DNA of 5,621 bases from an uncultured Flavobacteriales bacterium (GTDB taxonomy: Bacteria; Bacteroidota; Bacteroidia; Flavobacteriales; Crocinitomicaceae): assembly GCA_946886545.1 (NCBI GenBank), contig CAMPIU010000217.1, positions 1 to 5,621 of the forward strand, written 5' to 3'. The notes below the pieces were generated by a model. That model saw nothing but the letters and a program-made list of their open reading frames with translations. It was not told the origin of the DNA and searched no databases. The position numbers were made by a program, and so were the translations under genes. Below, in pieces: positions 1 to 5,609 of this stretch (its first letter is position 1; every line of letters begins with the position of its first letter).

Positions 1-71
1 GTGCAGACTATTTGAGAAAGGACTTCATCTACGGTAAAGATAAACTTGTTGAAGAAACTTTAAAATCTTAA
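1..71 (+). CDS. nuoI: 3' end of a gene, probably NADH-quinone oxidoreductase subunit I (partial)
   Basis: An open frame enters from the left edge (full codons from base 3) and stops at TAA 69-71, giving a 22-residue tail with the motif DFIYGKDKLVEE. The fragment is too short to identify alone. NuoI is the likely call because the next gene begins as nuoJ, which follows nuoI in the conserved nuo operon order, and because NuoI proteins of this phylum, as I recall them, end in a similar charged tail. NuoI is the subunit carrying two [4Fe-4S] clusters in the peripheral arm of complex I; the cluster-binding cysteines would lie upstream of this window and cannot be seen. The identity therefore rests mostly on gene order. 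Confidence 0.6.
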   Translation, partial: ADYLRKDFIYGKDKLVEETLKS

Positions 72-78
72 AAAATTA

Positions 79-86
79 TACCTTTG
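79..86 (+). promoter_or_regulatory. Possible -7 promoter box (TAnnTTTG) between nuoI and nuoJ
   Basis: The sequence TACCTTTG matches the Bacteroidetes -7 consensus TAnnTTTG exactly and is followed by C, as is common. It lies 47 bases before the nuoJ ATG. A clear -33 TTTG box at the expected spacing is missing; the nearest candidate is a CTTT around 58-61. It could be an internal promoter of the nuo operon or a chance match within an AT-rich gap. Confidence 0.3.
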
Positions 87-117
87 CCCCTCTTTTAGCA
101 TTAGAAAAGAGGCAAAG
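82..117 (+). other. Imperfect hairpin in the nuoI-nuoJ gap
   Basis: Bases 82-96 can pair with 105-117. An 8-bp stem (89-96 with 105-112) and a 5-bp stem (82-86 with 113-117) are joined by a two-base CC bulge, with an 8-base loop AGCATTAG. The hairpin ends 16 bases before the nuoJ ATG. No T-run follows, so it does not look like a terminator. It could affect nuoJ translation or protect mRNA; this is inference from pairing only. Confidence 0.4.
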
Positions 118-133
118 AAAAACTGTAGAATTG

Positions 134-340
134 ATGAACTTATTCTATCTCATTGCTTTTTTATCCATCGTTTTCTCGGTGCTGGTTATTTTTGCAAAAA
201 ATCCAGTTCACAGTGTACTTTATCTGATTGTTACGTTATCTGATACTCTCCCCTTGAGGGGAGCCGGAGGGGTGTTTTTCCCGATTGCAATTTACACCCC
301 TCTATCTCCCCTCAAGGGGAGAGGCAAAAATAAAAATTGA
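134..340 (+). pseudogene. nuoJ: NADH-quinone oxidoreductase subunit J, truncated after 34 codons
   Basis: The first 34 residues (bases 134-235) form a hydrophobic membrane segment and contain KNPVHSVLYL, the hallmark of the NuoJ N-terminus. NuoJ is a membrane-arm subunit of complex I, normally about 160 residues or more with five membrane helices. Here homology stops at ...LIVT, where family members continue with the next helix. The frame instead runs through a GC-rich inverted repeat, adding about 34 unrelated residues (TLPLRGAGG, TPLSPLKGRGK), and stops at TGA 338-340. The missing part is not present in another frame, so this is not a simple frameshift. Start: ATG at 134 is preferred over the TTG one codon upstream, and the resulting N-terminus MNLFYLIAF fits the family. 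The product cannot be a working NuoJ. The break is either a real rearrangement or an assembly join at the repeat. Confidence 0.8.
246..323. repeat. GC-rich inverted repeat with hairpin-forming arms (REP/BIME-like)
   Basis: Two 30-base arms, 246-275 and 294-323, are inverted copies matching at 27 of 30 positions. The only differences are three adjacent bases (CCG at 264-266 against ATA in the other arm's complement). An 18-base AT-richer spacer lies between them. Each arm contains its own small palindrome, CTCCCCTTGAGGGGAG (248-263 and, inverted, 306-321), and carries AGGGGTGT on its inner side. The element can thus fold as two small hairpins or one large cruciform. Pairs of inverted palindromic units of this kind resemble REP/BIME elements, and words such as CTCCCCTTGAGGGGAG recur, as I recall, in intergenic regions of Bacteroidetes. 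No transposase gene is present. It sits exactly where nuoJ loses homology. Confidence 0.8.
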
Positions 341-352
341 TAATTTAAAAAT

Positions 353-1516
353 ATGAGTAACGAGATTAAAAACGTTGAATACGGATTAGAGAAAATTTTT
401 GAAGGGGCACAGGACTTTTTGCCTTTATTGGGAACCGATTACGTGGAGTTTTATGTGGGAAATGCGAAACAGGCGGCTCATTTTTATAAAACAGCATTTG
501 GTTTTCAGGATTTAGCATACGCAGGTTTGGAAACCGGTGTGAAGGACCGCGCGTCGTATGTACTAAAGCAAGACAAAATCAGAATTGTATTAACAACGGC
601 ATTGAAAAGTGATTCACCGATTGGAGAACACGTGAAAAAGCACGGTGATGGAGTAAAAGTGATTGCGCTTTGGGTAGAAGACGCTAGAAAATCTTACGAA
701 GAAACAACCAAAAGAGGTGCGAAGTCTTTTTTTGAACCAATGGTTGAATCTGATCAGCATGGAGAAGTTGTTCGTTCCGGAATTTATGGAGCATATGGTG
801 AGACGGTTTTTATATTCGTTGAACGCAAAAACTACACCGGTGTTTTTATGCCGGGTTATGTAGAATATAAATCAGATTATAACCCTGCTCCGGTTGGATT
901 AAAGTTCATTGATCACATGGTTGGAAATACCGGGTGGAATAGAATGAACGAAGCTGTAAAATGGTTTGAAGATGTCATGGGGTTTGTAAATTTCTTATCG
1001 TTCGATGACAAACAAATTACAACAGAATATTCTGCTTTGATGTCGAAAGTAATGTCGAACGGAAATGGACGCATTAAATTCCCGATCAACGAACCTGCGG
1101 AAGGTAAAAAACGATCTCAAATCGAAGAATACATTGATTTCTATGAAGGTGAAGGCGTTCAGCACATTGCTGTTGCAACAGATGATATCATTACAACAGT
1201 AGCGGATATGCGTTCCCGAGGGATTGAGTTTTTGTCAACTCCACCACAAGCATATTATGATGCAATTCCGGAGCGTTTGAAAGACCATATGTCGAAATTC
1301 AAAGAAGATATTAATGAATTACAAAAGCTTGGAATTATGATCGATGCGGATGACGAAGGATATTTGTTGCAGATTTTCACCAAACCTGTGGAAGATCGTC
1401 CGACTGTATTCTTCGAGGTCATTCAACGAATGGGTGCTCGCGGATTCGGAGCCGGAAACTTCAAAGCCTTGTTTGAATCAATCGAAAGAGAGCAGGCGAA
1501 AAGGGGAACTCTATAG
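353..1516 (+). CDS. hppD: 4-hydroxyphenylpyruvate dioxygenase
   Basis: This enzyme converts 4-hydroxyphenylpyruvate and O2 to homogentisate and CO2, the second step of tyrosine catabolism, in the cytoplasm with a mononuclear Fe(II). The 387-residue product has the two-domain VOC fold: a degenerate N-terminal domain (about 28-158) and a catalytic C-terminal domain (about 184-360). The iron ligands are recognisable as His188 (IDHMVGN), His271 (VQHIAVATDD) and Glu355 (FFEVIQRMG). Gln340 in LLQIF and the C-terminal lid motif GARGFGAGNFKALFESIE (361-378) are also conserved. Length is in the usual range for the family and no key residue is missing. The ATG at 353 gives a normal N-terminus and follows an A-rich leader, usual for this phylum. 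The gene begins only 29 bases after the inverted repeat; no TAnnTTTG box is evident in that short gap. No homogentisate dioxygenase or other tyrosine-pathway gene is adjacent. Confidence 0.97.
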   Translation: MSNEIKNVEYGLEKIFEGAQDFLPLLGTDYVEFYVGNAKQAAHFYKTAFGFQDLAYAGLETGVKDRASYVLKQDKIRIVLTTALKSDSPIGEHVKKHGDGVKVIALWVEDARKSYEETTKRGAKSFFEPMVESDQHGEVVRSGIYGAYGETVFIFVERKNYTGVFMPGYVEYKSDYNPAPVGLKFIDHMVGNTGWNRMNEAVKWFEDVMGFVNFLSFDDKQITTEYSALMSKVMSNGNGRIKFPINEPAEGKKRSQIEEYIDFYEGEGVQHIAVATDDIITTVADMRSRGIEFLSTPPQAYYDAIPERLKDHMSKFKEDINELQKLGIMIDADDEGYLLQIFTKPVEDRPTVFFEVIQRMGARGFGAGNFKALFESIEREQAKRGTL

Positions 1517-1520
1517 ACAA

Positions 1521-1595
1521 TAGGATTTTAAGACTTCAGGATTTTAGGACTAATCAAGTCTTAATATCTTGAAGTCCTAATGTCTTAAAATCCTA
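1521..1595. terminator. Composite palindrome between convergent genes, likely bidirectional terminator
   Basis: The 96-base gap between the stops of hppD and the glycosyltransferase gene is mostly one palindrome. TAGGATTTTAAGAC (1521-1534) pairs perfectly with 1582-1595, and an inner TTAGGACT (1544-1551) pairs with AGTCCTAA (1573-1580). A small CAAG/CTTG pair (1555-1558, 1568-1571) lies further in. Each arm is itself a tandem of two degenerate copies of about 16 bases: AGGATTTTAAGACTTC then AGGATTTTAGGACT on the left, AAGTCTTAATATCTTG then AAGTCCTAATGTCTTA on the right. The tail-to-tail position suggests termination of both transcripts, but the stem is AT-rich and lacks a classic T-run, so the role is inferred from position. 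Confidence 0.55.
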
Positions 1596-1612
1596 ACGGT
1601 TTAATATCTAAT

Positions 1613-3094
1613 CTACTTCCTTTCAAACTCGTAAATATCAAAAATCTCTTCGATATGTTGCTTACTAGTTTGATTGAATTCGATATTCAAGGTGTTGAGA
1701 ATGTTGTTGTTCGGTGCTGAAAAATTACTTGCTGCATCTACCAGAACAATGTGTTTCCGGGATTTGTAATCGACCTGATCTAAACTATTGATACAATAGA
1801 CGTCTTTTTCACTTAATTTATTCTGAATGACTTCTTTATTGGATTCCCGGAATAAAGTGCGATCGTAATAATAAAGGAAATTCAGTGAAAAATGTACCGG
1901 AGCCACCAAAACCAATGTACTATCGTTTTCTTTTTCCAGTAGTTCGACCAATTGAACGGTTTCTCTCACTTCGCGCTTGTTCGTTTTATTTGGCTTTACA
2001 GTTACAACAAATAGTAAACATATAAAGGCAGGAATCAGGATTTGAATCTTTGGTTTTTGAATAATGAAATCAGCGCAAAGCGCAACGAGCAAGCTAAAAC
2101 CAATCGAAACAAACATCAGGTACCGATCCAGGAACATCGGGATCCAAAACGAGATGAAAAAGATAAAAATGAAGGGGATGTAGAACCAACAAAGGATTAA
2201 TCGGGTGGCTATGCGATTGGGATTCTGTTTGCGTTTTAAAAGAAGAAAAACAGTCCCGATTACCATCACTGCAATTGTAAAGACTGCTGTAACCGGTGCA
2301 TTACTAAAGGCTCTGAGCATTTCATAAAGTGCATTCATTCCGCTGGGTGGTGTTAACCAGGTTCCTCCTTGTGCAGAACTTGTAAAACGGTTCAGGATAA
2401 TCCACATATATGGTGAATAGGCTAATAATAGGACTCCGACGAAAAGAATCAGAAACCGGTAGTATTCCTTCAGTAAATCTCGTTGCAGGAGAACGAAGAA
2501 AAATTGAATGAACAAAACGAAAAAACCGAAAAAGTGAGTGTATATCAGCAGGGTATTTACCAGGAAGAACCAAAATAAAGTCCGTTTGCTACGGTCTTTC
2601 GAAATAATGATCTTCATGAAATAAAACATGGAAGCTGCGGTTAGCAACCCCATTAATGCATAGGCTCTGGCCTCATGAGCAAAAATAACCTGGTAGGTGG
2701 AAAATGTAAATAGTATTGATGCAATAATTGCAACTCTGAGATGGAAGAAACGCCATCCGATTTTGTAAATAAATAGTACTGTTAAAGAGCTGAAAATGAG
2801 TGAAGGAATGCGGACGGAAATTTCCGAGATCCCGAAAAGATTAATCCAATAGTGCAGAATTACAAAGTGGAGTGGGGGATTGTTTTCATTTTGGAAAATC
2901 TCAACTAAGTTACTCAAAGACTGTTGAGAATGATAAACACTGAATGGCTCATCGCCGCCCAGAGAATTTGAGTCCAAAAAAAGCCCTTTAATAACAAAAT
3001 TCAGGAAAACGAAGAATAATGGAAGATAATAGCTTGTTATGTTAACACGATTGATCGTTGCGGGATCAAAATTAGTTTTCCGTCTAACTTCCAT
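1613..3094 (-). CDS. Integral membrane glycosyltransferase, GT39/ArnT-like (PMT_2 superfamily)
   Basis: The 493-residue product looks like a polyprenyl-phosphate-sugar-dependent GT-C glycosyltransferase. These enzymes transfer a sugar to a protein or envelope glycan on the outer face of the cytoplasmic membrane. A first membrane span (about 22-40) is followed by a loop with GGDEPFS; its Asp48-Glu49 fits the acidic catalytic motif of the first external loop of GT-C enzymes. Downstream are NPPLHF (72-77), the HEARAYAL motif (140-147) and roughly nine further hydrophobic spans to about residue 366, with FLDRYLMF (321-328) before the last ones. A soluble tail of about 125 residues follows. The ATG at 3094 is chosen; a TTG at 3121 in the same frame would add nine residues and overlap the upstream gene by 8 bases. 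It is the last gene of the lipB-led group, 19 bases after the upstream stop. Sugar and acceptor cannot be told from the sequence. Confidence 0.8.
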   Translation of the reverse strand: MEVRRKTNFDPATINRVNITSYYLPLFFVFLNFVIKGLFLDSNSLGGDEPFSVYHSQQSLSNLVEIFQNENNPPLHFVILHYWINLFGISEISVRIPSLIFSSLTVLFIYKIGWRFFHLRVAIIASILFTFSTYQVIFAHEARAYALMGLLTAASMFYFMKIIISKDRSKRTLFWFFLVNTLLIYTHFFGFFVLFIQFFFVLLQRDLLKEYYRFLILFVGVLLLAYSPYMWIILNRFTSSAQGGTWLTPPSGMNALYEMLRAFSNAPVTAVFTIAVMVIGTVFLLLKRKQNPNRIATRLILCWFYIPFIFIFFISFWIPMFLDRYLMFVSIGFSLLVALCADFIIQKPKIQILIPAFICLLFVVTVKPNKTNKREVRETVQLVELLEKENDSTLVLVAPVHFSLNFLYYYDRTLFRESNKEVIQNKLSEKDVYCINSLDQVDYKSRKHIVLVDAASNFSAPNNNILNTLNIEFNQTSKQHIEEIFDIYEFERK

Positions 3095-3113
3095 GTTATA
3101 CTTTTTTGGCAAT

Positions 3114-3524
3114 CTATCCAATCATGACACCTTTTCCGCCAAGCATCGGGATGGTAGTCATATTCTTCTCGCTGATAGTTTCCGGCAAGAAAATAAAGCG
3201 TTTGTCGTACATCACATCATCTGCCCAAAAGGATACCCAGTATTCATTTGTAAGACCAAACACTTCTTCCATAATCGGCTCTATTTTAGCTGCTTCATTT
3301 GGCAAAAGGACTTCCAAAGAATGACGCAGTGTGGAAGTTTTGATTTTCTCTCCCGTATTTACGTCTTCGCCATAACCACGACTCGTGATTATAATTCCTT
3401 CCATGATGTCGTCCCTTAAGTTCAAAAGATAAACGTAATGCTGTGTGCCACCTTCTTCATTGATTTCGGGAACTATTACAACTTTAACATTTTCAACTAC
3501 AGGGCCTTTCAATTCTTCTCGCAT
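3114..3524 (-). CDS. Small conserved protein of unknown function, Bacteroidetes type
   Basis: A 136-residue soluble, acidic protein with no signal peptide or membrane span. Visible blocks are VVENVKVVIVPE (9-20), HYVYLLNLRDD (29-39), KTSTLRHSLEVL (62-73), EEVFGLTNEYWVSFWAD (86-102) and a C-terminal IPMLGGKGVMI (125-135). I recognise this as a family widespread in Bacteroidetes. Homologues are, from memory, often labelled 'phenylalanyl-tRNA synthetase subunit alpha', but it is far too short and has none of the class II synthetase motifs, so that name should not be used. No function is assigned. It lies 30 bases after the serine hydrolase and 19 bases before the glycosyltransferase start, with a possible promoter of its own. 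The ATG at 3524 gives an N-terminus that looks complete. Confidence 0.85.
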   Translation of the reverse strand: MREELKGPVVENVKVVIVPEINEEGGTQHYVYLLNLRDDIMEGIIITSRGYGEDVNTGEKIKTSTLRHSLEVLLPNEAAKIEPIMEEVFGLTNEYWVSFWADDVMYDKRFIFLPETISEKNMTTIPMLGGKGVMIG

Positions 3525-3545
3525 TACTCATCCGATTTTGAATTG

Positions 3546-3553
3546 CAAAGTTA
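3546..3553 (-). promoter_or_regulatory. Possible internal -7 promoter box (TAACTTTG)
   Basis: On the minus strand TAACTTTG, followed by CA, matches the Bacteroidetes TAnnTTTG consensus. It sits 21 bases upstream of the ATG of the small conserved gene, just after the stop of the serine hydrolase gene. The predicted transcript would have a short leader of about 15 bases. No TTTG box is visible at the -33 position, so it is either a weak or secondary promoter or a chance match. Confidence 0.35.
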
Positions 3554-3554
3554 A

Positions 3555-4784
3555 TCATTTGTTTGAAGCTGCTGCCTCTCTACCCATTCGGATATATTCA
3601 AATAAATCTGTCGGGTGGCCGATTTTCTCCTGGTTTGCTTTCGTATTTGCGGTCTTTAGAATATCCGGATTGGTATCAGGTGCTCTTTTATGTCCGGTAC
3701 GAACAATAATTAATTGTTCATCGGGGATTGCGATAATGTATTGGCCTTTGATCCCGCGACAGTAATAAACCGGATGACCATTACTTAGATACGTCCAGAT
3801 ATGCAGACCGTAACGGGTATTCTGAACTCCTTCTTCGGTAGTCATTTCCGGATTTTTGATCATTTCATCAAAGTAAGCTGCAGGAATCACTTGGTTGTCA
3901 TTCCATTTTCCATGATTAGCTAATAATTTTCCGATCCTGGCAAAATCACGTGTTGTACTGTAAAGGCAGCAAAATGCTTTTTCAGCACCGTTTTTCTTGT
4001 CTAAACTCCAAAAAGCATCGGATTCGGCACCGATTGGTTGCCACAGTTTTTCGGAAGCATACCGGGAAAGGTCTTTTTCTGTTGCTTTTTCAAGAATAAA
4101 AGCCAGCAGTTGCGAGTTTCCACTTTGATAAATGAATTCTTTTCCGGGAGCACGCTCTACATGTTGGCGTGTTACCAAACCTCTCAAATCCCATCCGTAA
4201 TAAGATTCGGCGTTTTCAGACAAGGGATTTTTACCACTCTCCGTCCAGTCTAAACCGGATGACATTGCAAGTAAATGCCGGATGGTAATCTTCTCTTTTC
4301 CTTTTCCTGAAAATTCGGGAATATACTTGCGGACAGGTTCGTCCAGACTTTTGATATCACCTTCTTCAAGTGCAATCCCGATAAGGATGCTTACAATGGT
4401 TTTTGCAGCGGAAAAAGAATTGGAAACGGTTTCAGGGTGGTGTTCATCCCAATAATGCTCATAAATTATCCGATCATTTTTTACGATCAGGAAAGAAGAG
4501 GTCATCCAGGTATCCATGTATTTCAGATCTTTTTTACCGAGCAATTCATCTTTGGCCGGTTTGAAAGCCCATGGCTGAGTTTTCTTAGGTGCTTTTACAG
4601 TTGTACTATAGAATTTATTCAAATCATAGATAGTTGGAGAAGTTTCTCCCTGTAAATAAGTATAATAAATTCCCTTGTAAAGATAGAAACGGCCACTCAG
4701 AAGAATAAAAATATTCACAGATAAAAACAGGATTAAGACAAACCAACCGATTCGTTTTAACCATTTGAGTAGGGTATGTTTCAT
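3555..4784 (-). CDS. Membrane-anchored serine hydrolase, class C beta-lactamase/penicillin-binding superfamily
   Basis: The 409-residue protein starts with a basic stretch and one hydrophobic segment (about 12-30), an uncleaved anchor or signal peptide that would place the enzyme in the periplasm. The catalytic motifs of SxxK acyl enzymes follow: Ser125-Ala-Ala-Lys128 in NSFSAAKT, and Tyr219 in YQSGN as the second motif. GIKGQY (344-349) sits where relatives such as 6-aminohexanoate-dimer hydrolase carry a GxGGQ-type third motif instead of KTG. Other typical blocks are LLAMSSGLDW (171-180) and YGLHIW (325-330). Substrate is unknown: members act as esterases, peptidases, amidases or beta-lactamases, and nothing here favours antibiotic resistance. 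The ATG lies 2 bases after the lipB stop, which suggests translational coupling. Length and motifs look intact. Confidence 0.88.
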   Translation of the reverse strand: MKHTLLKWLKRIGWFVLILFLSVNIFILLSGRFYLYKGIYYTYLQGETSPTIYDLNKFYSTTVKAPKKTQPWAFKPAKDELLGKKDLKYMDTWMTSSFLIVKNDRIIYEHYWDEHHPETVSNSFSAAKTIVSILIGIALEEGDIKSLDEPVRKYIPEFSGKGKEKITIRHLLAMSSGLDWTESGKNPLSENAESYYGWDLRGLVTRQHVERAPGKEFIYQSGNSQLLAFILEKATEKDLSRYASEKLWQPIGAESDAFWSLDKKNGAEKAFCCLYSTTRDFARIGKLLANHGKWNDNQVIPAAYFDEMIKNPEMTTEEGVQNTRYGLHIWTYLSNGHPVYYCRGIKGQYIIAIPDEQLIIVRTGHKRAPDTNPDILKTANTKANQEKIGHPTDLFEYIRMGREAAASNK

Positions 4785-4786
4785 GA

Positions 4787-5485
4787 CTATTGTGCGTAAG
4801 TAAATCCGAATTGGGAGGCTAATTTGTCTTTCAAGAGATCTTTTACCTCTTGCATATCAATAGCTCTTCCAAGTTCCTGTTGCAAGGAAGTTACAGATTT
4901 ATCTTCAATTCCGCAAGGCACAATATGAGAAAAATAGGAAAGATTTGAATTTATATTAAAACCGATTCCATGCATCGTTACCCAGCGTGATGATTTCACA
5001 CCCATTGCGCAAATCTTTCGGGCACTTGGTAGTTCCGGATCAATCCAAACTCCGGTGAATCCCTGTGAACGTTCGCCCTTAATTCCGTAATGAGCCAACA
5101 CTTGGATGACTGCTTCTTCCAGATAACGCATGTATTTGTGGATATCCGTGAAGAAATAATCGAGGTCTAAAAGTGGGTAAGCTACCAGTTGTCCTGGTCC
5201 GTGATAGGTAATATCTCCACCGCGATTGATTTTATAAAACTTAGCATCATGCTCTTCCAGCCCGGTTTCATTTAAAAGTAAATGATCTTCCGTACCACTT
5301 TTCCCAAGTGTAAAAACATGCGGATGTTCACAGAAAAGAAGGTGATTTTGAGTTTCTTCGGCAGTGGTTTCATTTCTGCGTTCAATTTTAAGCGCAATGG
5401 TTTCGCCAAAGAGTTTTTCCTGGTAATCCCAGGCTTCCTGGTAATCAATCAGCCCCAAGTCTTGAAAGTGCACCTTTGGTAACAT
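4787..5485 (-). CDS. lipB: Octanoyl-[acyl-carrier-protein]:protein octanoyltransferase
   Basis: LipB moves octanoate from octanoyl-ACP to the lipoyl-domain lysine of 2-oxoacid dehydrogenases and glycine cleavage H protein in the cytoplasm; LipA then inserts sulfur. The 232-residue protein carries the family signature RGGDITYHGPGQLVAYP (88-104), the catalytic pair Lys157 (RKICAMGVK) and Cys191 (HIVPCGIEDKSVTSL), and TMHGIGFNIN (170-179). FCEHPHVFTLGKSG near the N-terminus is also typical. All key residues are present and length is normal. The ATG at 5485 is chosen because it starts MLPKVHFQDLG like other family members; extending to the TTG at 5518 would add eleven charged residues not expected in LipB. 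It appears to be the first gene of a four-gene minus-strand group. lipA is not in the window. Confidence 0.96.
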   Translation of the reverse strand: MLPKVHFQDLGLIDYQEAWDYQEKLFGETIALKIERRNETTAEETQNHLLFCEHPHVFTLGKSGTEDHLLLNETGLEEHDAKFYKINRGGDITYHGPGQLVAYPLLDLDYFFTDIHKYMRYLEEAVIQVLAHYGIKGERSQGFTGVWIDPELPSARKICAMGVKSSRWVTMHGIGFNINSNLSYFSHIVPCGIEDKSVTSLQQELGRAIDMQEVKDLLKDKLASQFGFTYAQ

Positions 5486-5578
5486 ATATTTAGATCTCGC
5501 TTCTTGTTTTTTGAGCAATAATTAATGGATCAATGAGCCTTTTCAATTCCTCTATTCTCCATTTTCAATTTAAAACTC

Positions 5579-5609
5579 CAAATATACGAAAGGATGAAAC
5601 GAATCGGAA
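5579..5609 (-). promoter_or_regulatory. Probable promoter of the lipB operon
   Basis: On the minus strand TATATTTG (5586 to 5579) matches the Bacteroidetes -7 consensus TAnnTTTG in full. TTCC (5609 to 5606) lies 19 bases upstream, where the TTTG -33 box is expected, and is a partial match. Transcription would begin near 5572-5575, leaving a leader of nearly 90 bases before the lipB ATG. No strong hairpin was noticed in that leader. Confidence 0.5.

Noticed and set aside
246..323. Rho-independent terminator or CRISPR repeat pair
   Set aside because: The GC-rich arms are inverted, not direct, with no spacer array; no T-run follows the right arm. A termination effect is possible but the structure fits a dispersed repeat better.
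236..352. Simple frameshift in nuoJ
   Set aside because: None of the other frames in this stretch continues the NuoJ sequence; the bases are repeat and hppD leader.
2322..2573. 83-codon minus-strand reading frame inside the glycosyltransferase gene
   Set aside because: It lies in another frame of a well-supported membrane protein gene and has no recognisable features.
3095..3121. TTG start for the glycosyltransferase overlapping the upstream gene
   Set aside because: An ATG nine codons later leaves all recognisable motifs intact and avoids overlap, although short overlaps are common in operons, so this is not excluded.
3039..3765. Three plus-strand frames (3039-3419, 3106-3324, 3445-3765)
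   Set aside because: They are antisense to the small conserved gene and the ends of its neighbours; their translations have no family-like motifs.
4038..4655. Plus-strand frames at 4038-4253 and 4437-4655
   Set aside because: They are antisense shadows of the serine hydrolase, whose motifs are clear on the minus strand.
3555..4784. Antibiotic-resistance beta-lactamase
   Set aside because: The superfamily is broad, the KTG motif is absent and there is no regulator or mobile context; only a generic serine hydrolase call is justified.
5282..5482. 66-codon plus-strand frame
   Set aside because: It is antisense to lipB, which has intact catalytic motifs.
5486..5518. TTG start extending LipB by eleven residues
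   Set aside because: The added stretch is charged and unlike LipB N-termini; the internal ATG gives the usual length and start.
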